From Prevotella sp. (GTDB lineage: Bacteria > Bacteroidota > Bacteroidia > Bacteroidales > Bacteroidaceae), in assembly GCA_017619445.1 (NCBI GenBank), contig JAFZSI010000010.1, forward strand, positions 1 through 64,000: 64,000 nt of DNA. Direction: 5' to 3'. Under the pieces are notes generated by a model. That model saw only the letters and a program-made list of their open reading frames with translations. It was not told the origin of the DNA and searched no databases. A program made the position numbers and the translations under genes. Within the stretch, counting starts at the first letter, position 1. Each line of letters begins with the position of its first letter. Positions 27,151 to 35,571 of this stretch are shown piece by piece.

Positions 27151-27972
27151 ATGACCCGACAACAACTTGTAGAACAAATCTTCGCTAAGAAAAGTTTCCT
27201 TTGCGTCGGACTCGATACCGACGCCAAGCGACTGCCCGTGCACCTGCTCGATATGCACGACCCACTCTTTGAGTTCAACCGTGCCATCATCGATGCCACA
27301 GCCCCCTATTGCGTGGCCTTCAAGCCCAACCTGGCCTTCTACGAAGCCTTCGGCCTTCACGGCATGGAGGCCTTCAAGAAGACTGTTGACTACATCAAGG
27401 AGCGCCATCCCCACCATTTCATCATCGCCGACGCAAAACGAGGCGACATAGGCAACACTTCCAAGATGTACGCACGTACATTCTTCCAAGAGTACGACGT
27501 GGATGCGCTCACCGTGGCACCCTACATGGGCGAGGACTCCGTCACTCCCTTCCTTGAGTACGAAGGCAAGTGGGTCATCCTGCTTGCCCTCACCAGCAAC
27601 CAAGGCTCGCTCGACTTCCAACTCACGGCTGACGCTCAGGGCGAACGGCTCTTCGAGCGCGTCATCCGCACCTCGCAGCAGTGGGGCAACACCCAGAATA
27701 TGATGTATGTAGTGGGAGCCACGCGGGGCGAGATGTTCCGCGACATACGCCGCGTTGCGCCCAACCATTTCCTGCTCGTCCCGGGCGTGGGAGCTCAGGG
27801 TGGAAGCCTCGAAGAGGTGTGCCGATACGGCATGACTGCCGACTGCGGACTGCTCGTCAACTCCTCGCGCGGCATCATCTACGCCTCTAACGACGAGAAC
27901 TTCGCCGAGATTGCAGGCAACAAGGCCCGCGAACTGCAACAGCAGATGGCCAGCCTGCTAAGCCAGCTGTAG
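27151..27972 (+). CDS. pyrF: Orotidine 5'-phosphate decarboxylase (type 2)
   Basis: PyrF makes UMP from OMP. The 273-aa length and sequence fit the longer type 2 subgroup: [10 protein letters not shown] at residues 14-23, [14 protein letters not shown] and the catalytic [12 protein letters not shown] (about 93-104). Phosphate-binding [10 protein letters not shown] lies near 210. It is the last gene of the plus-strand run from phoH. Its last 86 bases are overlapped by a minus-strand HU-family frame, and a terminator follows at 28006. Confidence 0.96.
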   Translation: MTRQQLVEQIFAKKSFLCVGLDTDAKRLPVHLLDMHDPLFEFNRAIIDATAPYCVAFKPNLAFYEAFGLHGMEAFKKTVDYIKERHPHHFIIADAKRGDIGNTSKMYARTFFQEYDVDALTVAPYMGEDSVTPFLEYEGKWVILLALTSNQGSLDFQLTADAQGERLFERVIRTSQQWGNTQNMMYVVGATRGEMFRDIRRVAPNHFLLVPGVGAQGGSLEEVCRYGMTADCGLLVNSSRGIIYASNDENFAEIAGNKARELQQQMASLLSQL

Positions 27973-28429
27973 TCTGTACGTCATCCCGCTTAAACTGATA
28001 AGAATACTCGCCAAGCACCCGTGTTTGGCGAGTTTTTGTTTTATTCCTACCCACTTCGAAAAACTTAATGCCCTGATACAGCACGGGATGCCCGTGTCTG
28101 CACTCGGGAAGCACATGCAAGCGCACACCGCGGATATGTTCCTCGGCCCGGAACTCCCCTGCCTCATCCACCTTCCGGCTCTCTATCTCCAACTTCAGCA
28201 GCCCCACGTCGTCCAGACGCACACTGTCGCCCGCGCGGAGGTGGTCGGCCACCACCCCGGCCAGCTCTGTGAGCACGGCAATCACCGTGCCGCGCGAGGC
28301 ACCTGCCCTGCGGCACACCTCCTTCACAATTCTCGCCGTCCCCACCTCGTTCTCATGCACCGCCACCGCCTTCCAGCGGCCGTAGTTCTTCAGCATCGGG
28401 CGGTTCTCCCTGACCATTCTGTACTTCAT
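27887..28429 (-). CDS. HU-family DNA-binding protein with a read-through C-terminus
   Basis: Residues 1 to about 134 match the Bacteroidetes HU-like proteins ([69 protein letters not shown]). They start with an extra segment before the HU fold and usually end soon after GIKFFxV. Here the frame continues for about 46 residues through the pyrF terminator hairpin and 86 bp into the antisense strand of pyrF. That tail ([18 protein letters not shown]) has no family character and looks like read-through after loss of the original stop. DNA binding is likely; the real C-terminus is uncertain. Confidence 0.7.
   Translation of the reverse strand: MKYRMVRENRPMLKNYGRWKAVAVHENEVGTARIVKEVCRRAGASRGTVIAVLTELAGVVADHLRAGDSVRLDDVGLLKLEIESRKVDEAGEFRAEEHIRGVRLHVLPECRHGHPVLYQGIKFFEVGRNKTKTRQTRVLGEYSYQFKRDDVQTTAGLAGWPSAVAVRGPCCLQSRRSSRR
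28006..28041 (+). terminator. Rho-independent terminator after pyrF
   Basis: Stem ACTCGCCAA (28006-28014) pairs with TTGGCGAGT (28025-28033), with an inner CAC/GTG extension, and is followed by TTTTTGTTTTATT. It lies 33 bases past the pyrF stop and inside the minus-strand HU frame. Confidence 0.85.
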
Positions 28430-28574
28430 ATCTTTTTCCTTTCTTTTATTTGTCTATTCTGTTTTCGACCACTGATTTCTCAGATTCCTCAGATTTTTCT
28501 TTTGTTCTTCTTATTCCACAGATTATTATAGATTTCTGCGGCTAAAGCCGCGATTTTTCCCACCCTGCCACCAG

Positions 28575-28683
28575 GAATCCGTGTAATCCAAGGATAATCA
28601 TCCCCTCATACTGAATCCGTGTAATCCGTGAAATCTGTGGTCAAAAAGTAAAAATCATCCGTGTCATCTGTGAAATCCGTGTG
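28575..28683. repeat. 9-nt-period repeat (ATCCGTGTA type)
   Basis: In-register units ATCCGTGTA, ATCCGTGAA, ATCTGTGGT at 28615-28641 and ATCCGTGTC, ATCTGTGAA, ATCCGTGTG at 28657-28683, with a partial copy from 28577. I recall similar word strings from intergenic DNA of other Bacteroidetes. Confidence 0.7.
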
Positions 28684-28710
28684 ACAAAGAACCATCTCCG
28701 TGGTGTAGCT

Positions 28711-28800
28711 CGTTGTTCTCATAAAGCATCACTTTACGTTCACAACTCATCACTTTACGCCTGAATTTTCTACAAAATCCGTTTGCAAAGATAACCTATG
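28711..28800. repeat. 21-bp-unit / CTAG-palindrome element, copy D (degenerate)
   Basis: Units of 21 bp start at 28711 (CGTTGTTCTC), 28732 (CTTTACGTTC) and 28753 (CTTTACGCCT). The core is decayed: AATTTTCTACAAAAT (28764-28778), CTAC in place of CTAG. The right flank still contains GCAAAG and CCTATG as in copies C and F. Confidence 0.65.
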
Positions 28801-29013
28801 AATCGCGAACGCCCAAAATCACGCCCGTAACTGCCACGTTAACGGCCGTAAAAGAGTCATTCTTTGAATTATAATATCTTGAGGATAGCATTCATACTTA
28901 CAATCGCACTAATTATTTCCGATTTTATGAAAAGAAATGCCTCAGTCTGCAAATATTTTAATATCTTTGTAGTCTGAATATGGAAGACCGCAGAAAGAAT
29001 TGCCGATAACACT

Positions 29014-29079
29014 ATGACGAACGTCAATAAGACCACCATCGACCCTGTGTTTGGGTTCATAAAGATTCCGCGGGGATTG
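29014..29079 (+). repeat. 66-bp direct repeat, left copy
   Basis: 65 of 66 bases are identical to 29995-30060. Similarity begins exactly at the ATG: the bases upstream of the two copies (ATAACACT and ACAGAGAT) do not match. The two copies are 981 bp apart and bracket the BRO-domain gene. Confidence 0.9.
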
Positions 29080-29151
29080 TTACTTATCATTTTGAAGCGT
29101 ATGAGATACTTCAACAAAGTGATCGTAATTATTTTGATGAAATATGAATAA
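29014..29151 (+). pseudogene. Truncated copy of the HD-hydrolase 5' end
   Basis: The frame encodes MTNVNKTTIDPVFGFIKIPR and then 25 further residues to a TAA, 45 aa in all. Its first 66 bases equal the start of the intact gene at 29995 with one difference (C for T at 29036), and weaker similarity continues for about 20 bases. After that the sequence is unrelated. A -7 box at 28972-28979 lies upstream, so this looks like the original promoter and start of the HD gene, now cut off from its body. It overlaps the BRO gene start by 8 bases. Confidence 0.8.
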
Positions 29152-29998
29152 AAGACAAAGTATAAAACTGTTTGAAAAACAGAAGGTTCGCACAGTTTGG
29201 GACGACAAGGAAGAAAAGTGGTACTTCTGTGTAGTAGATGTGGTGGAGGCTCTGACAGACAGTATAAACCCAACCGACTACATCAAAAAAATGAAGAAGC
29301 GTGACCCTGAACTTGCCAAAGGGTGGGGACAAATTGTCACCCCCCTTTCCGTTCAGACACCAGGCGGTAAACAGAGGGTTAATTGCGCTACGCAACAGGG
29401 TATTTTCCGTATCATTCAGTCAATTCCCTCTAAAAAGGCGGAGCCCTTTAAGCAATGGATGGCACAGGTGGCCAGTCAGCGTATCGACCAGATGCAAGAC
29501 CCCGAACTGAGCATTGAACAAGCCATAGCCGACTACAAACGACTGGGTTATAGCGATGCGTGGATTAACCAGCGCATCAAGTCAATAGAGGTGCGCAAGG
29601 AGCTGACCGATGAGTGGAAACGGACTGGAGTTCAAGAAGGATTGGAGTACGCGTCACTTACTGACATCATCACTCGCGAATGGAGTGGCTTCACCACAAG
29701 GCAATATAAGCAATACAAGGGGCTGAAGAAGGAAAGTCTGCGTGACAATATGACGAACATCGAGTTGGCACTGAACATTCTGGCTGAGGCATCTACTACA
29801 GAAATCAGCAAGGCTCAGAATCCAAAGGGTTTCAAGCAGAGTGCTGCCGTGGCTCGGAAAGGTGGGGAAATTGCAGGTGATGCCAGGAAAAAACTGGAGG
29901 CGCAAACTGGTCGTGCAGTGATTACGAGAAAGAAAGCCTCTGACTACCTGCCACCATCAGATAGCATTCAAGAGTTACCAGAAGAAACAGAGATATGA
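29144..29998 (+). CDS. BRO-N domain protein (phage antirepressor / DinD-like)
   Basis: A 284-aa protein with a Bro-N domain in residues about 8-115 (IKLFEKQKVRTVWDDKEEKW, WYFCVVDVVEAL, TPGGKQRVNCATQQGIFRII). The C-terminal half is helical and charged, with TDIITREWSGFTTRQYKQYKG and SAAVARKGGEIAGDARKKLE, resembling DinD (DNA-damage-inducible protein D). Bro-N proteins occur in phages and mobile DNA and bind DNA. The gene lies between two copies of the first 66 bp of the HD gene, and its TGA overlaps the HD ATG (ATGA), so it now leads that gene. The context suggests a recently acquired element; no integrase or transposase is present. Confidence 0.8.
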   Translation: MNKRQSIKLFEKQKVRTVWDDKEEKWYFCVVDVVEALTDSINPTDYIKKMKKRDPELAKGWGQIVTPLSVQTPGGKQRVNCATQQGIFRIIQSIPSKKAEPFKQWMAQVASQRIDQMQDPELSIEQAIADYKRLGYSDAWINQRIKSIEVRKELTDEWKRTGVQEGLEYASLTDIITREWSGFTTRQYKQYKGLKKESLRDNMTNIELALNILAEASTTEISKAQNPKGFKQSAAVARKGGEIAGDARKKLEAQTGRAVITRKKASDYLPPSDSIQELPEETEI

Positions 29999-30060
29999 CG
30001 AACGTCAATAAGACCATCATCGACCCTGTGTTTGGGTTCATAAAGATTCCGCGGGGATTG
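29995..30060 (+). repeat. 66-bp direct repeat, right copy
   Basis: This is the first 22 codons of the intact HD-hydrolase gene, matching 29014-29079 with one mismatch. Its left end is the start codon itself, overlapping the BRO stop codon. Confidence 0.9.
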
Positions 30061-31218
30061 CTTTTAGACATTGTGAAGCACCCGCTGGTGCACCGGCTGA
30101 CACGCATCAAGCAGCTGGGTCTGGCATCGTTTGTGTATCCCGGTGCACAGCATACGCGGTTTCAGCACTCGTTAGGTGCGTTCCACCTGATGAGCGAGGC
30201 CATCGTGTCGTTGCAGCAAAAGGGAATCTTCATCTTCGACAGTGAGGCGGAGGCAGTGCAGGCGGCCATCCTGCTGCACGACATCGGACATGGGCCGTTC
30301 TCGCATGTGTTGGAGGACACGCTCATCAGCGGCATCTCGCACGAGGACATCTCGCTGCTGATGATGGAAAAGATGAACAACGAGATGAATGGCGCACTGA
30401 ACCTTGCGTTGAAGATTTTCAAGGACGAATATCCCAAACGCTTTCTGCATCAGCTGATTAGCTCACAGTTGGATATGGACAGACTGGACTATCTGCGACG
30501 CGACTCGTTCTTCACGGGTGTCACCGAGGGCAACATCGGGTCGGCGCGGATTATCAAGATGCTGAACGTGGTGGACGACCGATTAGTGGTTGACTCGAAG
30601 GGCATTTATTCCATTGAGAACTACCTGACCTCAAGGCGGCTGATGTACTGGCAGGTGTACCTGCACAAGACGGCCGTGGCCAGCGAGAAAGTGCTGGTGA
30701 ACACGCTGCTCAGGGCGAAACAGATGGCACGAGAGGGCAAGGAGGTGTTTGCACCACCGTCGCTGCGCTATTTCCTCTACAACGATGTTGACCGCGACTG
30801 GTTCCTGAGCCACGACGAGGCGTTAACGCACTATGAGCGGTTGGACGACAACGACATCTGGAGTGCCGTGAAGGTGTGGATGGACAACGACGACAGGATT
30901 CTGGCCTTGCTGGCCTCCGACCTGATTGGCCGGCGCATTTTCAAGGTGGAAGTGCACGAAACACCCATAGACAGCGAGCAGGAAGAGGCTCTGAAACAAC
31001 GCTTGGCGGCCCAGGCGGGCATTGGACTGGAGGACGCGCACTACCTGATGAGCATCAACACGATTGAGAAAGACATGTATGACGTGAACGACGACCACAT
31101 AGACATTCTCTTCAACGACGGCAGCATAAAAGACATTGCCGAGGCTTCAGAAATATTAAATGTAGGCCTATTATCCAAAAAAATACGTAAATATTATGTC
31201 TGTTATCAACGTTTCTGA
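29995..31218 (+). CDS. HD-superfamily phosphohydrolase
   Basis: A 407-aa cytoplasmic hydrolase of the HD family, similar in layout to dGTPase-like/YdhJ-type proteins common in Bacteroidetes. The metal-binding His/Asp motif is seen in PGAQHTRFQHSLGAFH (about residues 43-58) and AAILLHDIGHGPFSHVLE (about 84-101), with a later Asp in SSQLDMDRLDYLRRD. The substrate cannot be told from sequence. In many relatives it precedes lpxD, as here (51 bp). Its start overlaps the BRO gene by 4 bases, which is probably a new arrangement, since a truncated copy with a promoter lies at 29014. Confidence 0.9.
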   Translation: MTNVNKTIIDPVFGFIKIPRGLLLDIVKHPLVHRLTRIKQLGLASFVYPGAQHTRFQHSLGAFHLMSEAIVSLQQKGIFIFDSEAEAVQAAILLHDIGHGPFSHVLEDTLISGISHEDISLLMMEKMNNEMNGALNLALKIFKDEYPKRFLHQLISSQLDMDRLDYLRRDSFFTGVTEGNIGSARIIKMLNVVDDRLVVDSKGIYSIENYLTSRRLMYWQVYLHKTAVASEKVLVNTLLRAKQMAREGKEVFAPPSLRYFLYNDVDRDWFLSHDEALTHYERLDDNDIWSAVKVWMDNDDRILALLASDLIGRRIFKVEVHETPIDSEQEEALKQRLAAQAGIGLEDAHYLMSINTIEKDMYDVNDDHIDILFNDGSIKDIAEASEILNVGLLSKKIRKYYVCYQRF

Positions 31219-31269
31219 AAAAAAATGGCTAATTTTGCAAAGTAATTATCATAATAAAGAATAATATTC

Positions 31270-32304
31270 ATGGAGTTTACAGCAAAACAAATTGCAGAAT
31301 TCATACAAGGACGTGTAGAAGGAAATGAAAACGCCATTGTCAGCACTTTCGCAAAAATTGAGGAGGGCAAGCCCGGAGCCATTTCTTTCTTGTCGAACCC
31401 CAAATATACCCATTATCTTTACGAAACAAAATCGAGCGTGGTGTTGGTGAACGACGACCTGCAGCTCGAAAAACCTGTCAGCACAACGCTCATCCGTGTG
31501 GCAAACGCCTACGAGAGCGTGGCACAGCTGTTGCAACTGTACGAGAAGATGAAGCCGCGCAAGTCGGGCATCGACCCGTTGGCTTCGATTGCTCCCACGG
31601 CCAAGGTGGCCGACAACTGCTACGTTGGGGCCTTTGCCGTGATTGGCGAAGGGGCCATAGTTGGCGAGGGCTCGCAAATCTATCCTCATGCGGTTGTTGG
31701 CGACGGTGTGAGCATTGGCAAGGAATGTGTGCTCTACCCCAATGTGACCGTCTATCAGGGTTGCAAGTTAGGCAACAATGTCACCCTGCATGCAGGAGCC
31801 GTGATAGGCAGTGACGGTTTCGGCTTTGCTCCGAATGCCGACGGTTACGACAAGATTCCGCAGATAGGCATCGTGGTGATTGAGGACAACGTGGAGATTG
31901 GCGCCAACACCTGCATCGACCGCTCTACAATGGGTGCGACGGTAATCCGCAAGGGTGTGAAGCTGGACAACCTTATCCAAGTGGCCCACAATGTGGAGAT
32001 TGGCAGCAATACTGTCATGGCCGCTCAATGTGGCGTCGCAGGAAGCACAAAGGTTGGCCAGTGGTGCATGTTTGGCGGACAGGTGGGTATGGCCGGCCAT
32101 ATCACCATAGCCGACCAGACACACGTGGGTGCTCAGGCCGGCATTACCAATACGGTGAAGGCACCTGGACAAACCATCATTGGCTCGCCAGCCTGGGATG
32201 CCAAGGGATTCATGAAGTCAGCGGCTGTTTTCCGCAGATTGCCTGATATGTATCAGAAAATCAACGAATTGCAGCGTCAGATTGAAGAGTTAAAGAGTAA
32301 ATAG
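31270..32304 (+). CDS. lpxD: UDP-3-O-(3-hydroxyacyl)glucosamine N-acyltransferase
   Basis: LpxD adds the second hydroxyacyl chain in lipid A synthesis. The 344-aa protein has the N-terminal uridine-binding domain ([18 protein letters not shown]) and a left-handed beta-helix of hexapeptide repeats from about residue 100. The catalytic His is in [15 protein letters not shown] (about residue 240). The C-terminal helix is [21 protein letters not shown] -7 box TAATTTTG lies at 31230-31237. The stop codon lies within a 7-nt repeat that continues to lpxC. Confidence 0.96.
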   Translation: MEFTAKQIAEFIQGRVEGNENAIVSTFAKIEEGKPGAISFLSNPKYTHYLYETKSSVVLVNDDLQLEKPVSTTLIRVANAYESVAQLLQLYEKMKPRKSGIDPLASIAPTAKVADNCYVGAFAVIGEGAIVGEGSQIYPHAVVGDGVSIGKECVLYPNVTVYQGCKLGNNVTLHAGAVIGSDGFGFAPNADGYDKIPQIGIVVIEDNVEIGANTCIDRSTMGATVIRKGVKLDNLIQVAHNVEIGSNTVMAAQCGVAGSTKVGQWCMFGGQVGMAGHITIADQTHVGAQAGITNTVKAPGQTIIGSPAWDAKGFMKSAAVFRRLPDMYQKINELQRQIEELKSK

Positions 32305-32333
32305 TAAATAGTAAATCGTCAAATAGTAAATTA
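32287..32333. repeat. 7-nt-period repeat spanning the lpxD stop codon
   Basis: Units AGTTAAA, GAGTAAA, TAGTAAA, TAGTAAA, TCGTCAAA (8 nt), TAGTAAA. The first two encode the last residues of LpxD (ELKSK) and its TAG, and the rest fills the spacer before the lpxC ATG at 32339. The unit is nearly the same as before purM. Confidence 0.75.
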
Positions 32334-32338
32334 TATAG

Positions 32339-33724
32339 ATGTTAAAACAAAAGACACTGAAAGGCAGTTTCTCGCTCTGTGGCAAAGGTCTGCACACAGG
32401 ACTGAGCCTGACTGTTACTTTTAACCCTGCACCAGAGAATACGGGTTATAAAATCCAGCGCATCGACATGGAAGGCATGCCCACTATTGATGCCATTGCC
32501 GAGAATGTGATTGACACCCAGCGTGGCACCGTGTTAGGCGTGGGCGACGTGCGCGTCTCTACTATCGAACATGGAATGGCTGCCCTCTATGCACTGGGCA
32601 TCGACAACTGTCTGATACAAGTAAACGGTCCCGAGTTTCCCATTCTCGACGGAAGCGCAAAAATGTATGTCGATAAAATCAGTGAGGTTGGTTTAGAAGA
32701 ACAGAATGCGCCCAAAGACTGGTACATCATTCGCAAGAAAATCGAGGTGAAAGACGAGAAGACCGGGTCGTGCATCACCATACTGCCCGACGAGGAGTTC
32801 TCGCTGACCACGATGTGCTCGTTCGAATCGAAGTTCATCAACAGCCAGTTTGCCTCGCTCGACAAGATTGACAAGTTTGCCACAGAAATAGCTCCTGCAC
32901 GCACATTCGTATTTGTGCGCGACATTGAGCCGCTGTTGCAGGCCAACCTCATCAAAGGCGGCGACATGGACAACGCCATTGTTATCTACGAGCGGCAGAC
33001 AACGCAGGAGCGCCTTGACATGCTGGCCGACATGCTCGGAGTGGAGCACCGCGATGCCACCGAACTGGGCTACATCCAGCACAAGCCGTTGGTGTGGGAA
33101 AACGAGTGCACTCGCCACAAACTGCTCGATATTATCGGCGACATGGCTCTCATAGGCAAGCCTATCAAAGGGCGTATCATTGCCACACGCCCTGGTCACA
33201 CCATCAACAACAAGTTTGCACGGCAGATGCGCCGAGAGATTCGCAAGCACGAGATTCAGGCTCCCATCTACGACCCCAACGAGGAACCCGTAATGGACAA
33301 CATCCGCATCCGCGAATTGCTGCCCCACCGCTATCCCATGCAACTGGTGGATAAGGTTATTTCGTTGGGAGCGACAAGCATTGTGGGTGTGAAAAACGTA
33401 ACCGCCAACGAACCTTTCTTCACGGGTCACTTCCCGCAAGAACCTGTTATGCCAGGCGTACTGCAAATTGAGGCCATGGCACAGTGTGGCGGTCTCCTGA
33501 TTCTTAATACGCTGGAAGAACCTGAGCGCTGGTCAACCTACTTCATGAAGATTGACGGAGTGAAGTTCCGCCAAAAGGTTGTTCCTGGCGACACACTTTT
33601 ATTCAAAGTTGATTTGTTGGCTCCTTTGCGCCACGGCATCAGTTCCATGCGAGGCTACATCTTCGTAGGCGACCATGTAGTGGCCGAGGCAACCTTTACT
33701 GCTCAAATTGTGAAGAACAAATAG
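32339..33724 (+). CDS. lpxC/fabZ: Bifunctional LpxC deacetylase / FabZ dehydratase
   Basis: A 461-aa fusion typical of Bacteroidetes. Residues 1 to about 305 are LpxC, the zinc-dependent UDP-3-O-acyl-GlcNAc deacetylase that commits to lipid A (KGLHTGLSLTVTFNPA; zinc ligands in TIEHGMAALYALGIDN and TRHKLLDIIGDMALIG). Residues about 318-461 are FabZ, the 3-hydroxyacyl-ACP dehydratase (LLPHRYPMQLVDKV; catalytic His/Glu region GHFPQEPVMPGVLQIEAMAQ). Joining them ties fatty acid elongation to lipid A demand. It is 34 bp from lpxD and 27 bp from lpxA. Confidence 0.96.
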   Translation: MLKQKTLKGSFSLCGKGLHTGLSLTVTFNPAPENTGYKIQRIDMEGMPTIDAIAENVIDTQRGTVLGVGDVRVSTIEHGMAALYALGIDNCLIQVNGPEFPILDGSAKMYVDKISEVGLEEQNAPKDWYIIRKKIEVKDEKTGSCITILPDEEFSLTTMCSFESKFINSQFASLDKIDKFATEIAPARTFVFVRDIEPLLQANLIKGGDMDNAIVIYERQTTQERLDMLADMLGVEHRDATELGYIQHKPLVWENECTRHKLLDIIGDMALIGKPIKGRIIATRPGHTINNKFARQMRREIRKHEIQAPIYDPNEEPVMDNIRIRELLPHRYPMQLVDKVISLGATSIVGVKNVTANEPFFTGHFPQEPVMPGVLQIEAMAQCGGLLILNTLEEPERWSTYFMKIDGVKFRQKVVPGDTLLFKVDLLAPLRHGISSMRGYIFVGDHVVAEATFTAQIVKNK

Positions 33725-33751
33725 AAATCACCTTCAAACCAAAACATAACG

Positions 33752-34522
33752 ATGAATCAAATTAGTCCGCTCGCCTTCGTACATCCAGAAGCCAAGCTCG
33801 GCGACAACAACGTCATCGGACCGTTCTGCTATATCGACAAGAACACTGTCATTGGCGACAACAACGTCATGCAAAACAGTGTGACCATCAACTATGGCGC
33901 ACGAATCGGTTCGAACAACGAGTTTTTCCCAGGCGCAAGCCTGTCAACAAAGCCTCAGGACCTGAAGTTCAAAGGCGAGGACACCATTTGTCAGATAGGA
34001 AACAACAACAGCATCCGCGAGAATGTGACCATCAGCCGAGGCACCGCCTCGAAAGGAACCACCATCGTTGGCGACAACAACCTGCTGATGGAAAACATGC
34101 ACGTGGCTCACGACTGTGTAATTGGCAACGGATGCATCATCGGCAACTCTACCAAGTTTGCTGGTGAAGTGGAAGTTGATGATTTTGCCATTATCTCTGC
34201 CACATGTCTGTTCCACCAGTTCTGCCGCGTTGGCAGCTACATCATGTTCCAAGGCGGCACCCGCACAAGTCAGGACATACCGCCATACGTCATTGCAGGG
34301 AAAGAACCTGTGCGCTATGCCGGCATCAACATCATCGGCCTGCGCCGACGCGGATTCAGCAACGAAAAGATTGAACTCATTCACGAGGCCTACCGTCTGC
34401 TCTACTCCAAAGGCGTACTGAAAGAAGGCATCGAGGAAATACGTAAAAACCTTCCCGAATGCGAGGAAATCAGTAACATCATCCGTTTTGTTGAAAACTC
34501 AAAGCGGGGCATCATCAGATAG
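33752..34522 (+). CDS. lpxA: UDP-N-acetylglucosamine acyltransferase
   Basis: LpxA acylates UDP-GlcNAc at O-3, the first lipid A step. The 256-aa protein has hexapeptide repeats ([19 protein letters not shown] and similar), catalytic His in [16 protein letters not shown] (about residue 121), the segment [16 protein letters not shown] and the C-terminal helical part with [19 protein letters not shown]. Length is normal. Its TAG overlaps the GTG start of miaA by one base. Confidence 0.96.
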   Translation: MNQISPLAFVHPEAKLGDNNVIGPFCYIDKNTVIGDNNVMQNSVTINYGARIGSNNEFFPGASLSTKPQDLKFKGEDTICQIGNNNSIRENVTISRGTASKGTTIVGDNNLLMENMHVAHDCVIGNGCIIGNSTKFAGEVEVDDFAIISATCLFHQFCRVGSYIMFQGGTRTSQDIPPYVIAGKEPVRYAGINIIGLRRRGFSNEKIELIHEAYRLLYSKGVLKEGIEEIRKNLPECEEISNIIRFVENSKRGIIR

Positions 34523-35409
34523 TGCGCAACAAGCTCATCGTCATAGTAGGACCAACAGGTGTGGGCAAGACAGAACTCTGCATTCAGCTTGCCGAGCATT
34601 TCCACACACCAATAATCAGCGCAGACTCACGCCAACTGTTTGCTGAAATTCCCATAGGAACCGCTGCACCGACTCCCGAGCAGCTGAAACGTGTGAAACA
34701 CTATTTTGTGGGCACACTCCATCTGACCGACTATTACAGTGCTTCGAAATACGAGGAAGATGTGTTGAAACTCATGGCACAACTGAGTGAGGAGAATCCT
34801 ACAGCCTGCCCAACAGCCATCATGACGGGTGGTTCGATGATGTATATCGACGCAGTATGCGACGGTATTGACGACATACCCACCGTTGACGAACAGACAC
34901 GAGCCACGATGAAACAACGCTTAGCTGACGAAGGACTCCCTGCGCTGGTGGAAGAACTGAAAGTGCTTGACCCTGAACACTGGGCCATCGTTGACAAACA
35001 AAACCCAAGGCGCGTGGTTCATGCGCTGGAAATCTGCCACATGACGGGCAAGACTTACACTTCGTTCCGCAAGAAAGAGAAGAAGCAACGCCCCTTTGAC
35101 ATCATCAAAATTGGTATCAACCGTCCGCGTGAGGAGCTCTACGAACGTATCAACAAACGGGTTGACCAAATGATGGCCAACGGATTGCTCGAAGAAGCCC
35201 GCAGCGTTTACCCTCTGCGCCAGCACAATGCGCTCAACACAGTAGGATACAAAGAACTGTTTGCCTACTTCGACGGTGTCTGGACGTTGGACGAAGCTGT
35301 AGAGCGCATCAAGGGTAACACCCGCCGATACTGCCGCAAGCAACTCACATGGTTCAAACGTGACCCACAAATACACTGGTTCTATCCTGACAGCATAATG
35401 CATAATTAA
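34522..35409 (+). CDS. miaA: tRNA dimethylallyltransferase
   Basis: MiaA prenylates A37 of tRNAs that read codons starting with U. The 295-aa product has P-loop [19 protein letters not shown] at residues 8-26, the substrate motif SADSRQLF (about 36-43) and the C-terminal Arg-rich [13 protein letters not shown]. The start is GTG at 34522, overlapping the lpxA stop (TAGTG), which indicates translational coupling. Linkage of miaA to the lpx genes is likely a group-specific arrangement. Confidence 0.95.
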   Translation: MRNKLIVIVGPTGVGKTELCIQLAEHFHTPIISADSRQLFAEIPIGTAAPTPEQLKRVKHYFVGTLHLTDYYSASKYEEDVLKLMAQLSEENPTACPTAIMTGGSMMYIDAVCDGIDDIPTVDEQTRATMKQRLADEGLPALVEELKVLDPEHWAIVDKQNPRRVVHALEICHMTGKTYTSFRKKEKKQRPFDIIKIGINRPREELYERINKRVDQMMANGLLEEARSVYPLRQHNALNTVGYKELFAYFDGVWTLDEAVERIKGNTRRYCRKQLTWFKRDPQIHWFYPDSIMHN

Positions 35410-35571
35410 GGGAGTAAAGGAGGTAAAGGAGGTAAAGGAGAAAAGGAGAGAGGATATTTACAATTTGACAATTTACAATTTACAATTTAAAACACCCAAC
35501 ACCCTTACTCCCTCCCTTTGGGAGGGTTGGGGTGGGTTCCTACATTAAGTTCAAAGTTCAATAAATCAAAG
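35410..35571. repeat. Layered repeats and G-quadruplex motif before the PBP gene
   Basis: Three repeat types lie in 160 bp. 35412-35450 has 9-nt units (GGAGGTAAA). 35462-35492 has 7-nt units (ACAATTT x4, one with an extra base). 35510-35526 is CCCTCCC-TTT-GGGAGGG. The G side runs GGG-A-GGG-TT-GGGG-T-GGG (35520-35536), a canonical quadruplex motif on the coding strand 36 nt before the ATG at 35572. Confidence 0.75.

Larger units (their letters stand above)
28430..29013. other. Intergenic region without genes
   Basis: It holds a small hairpin (GCGGCT/AGCCGC at 28538-28551, then GATTTTT), a block of 9-nt repeats (28575-28683), repeat copy D (28711-28800) and a -7 box TATCTTTG (28972-28979) facing the truncated HD-gene copy. 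I see no coding frame. Confidence 0.6.

Noticed and set aside
29014-30060. Insertion sequence with target-site duplication
   Set aside because: The direct repeat is 66 bp, far longer than IS duplications, begins at a start codon, and there is no transposase or terminal inverted repeat.
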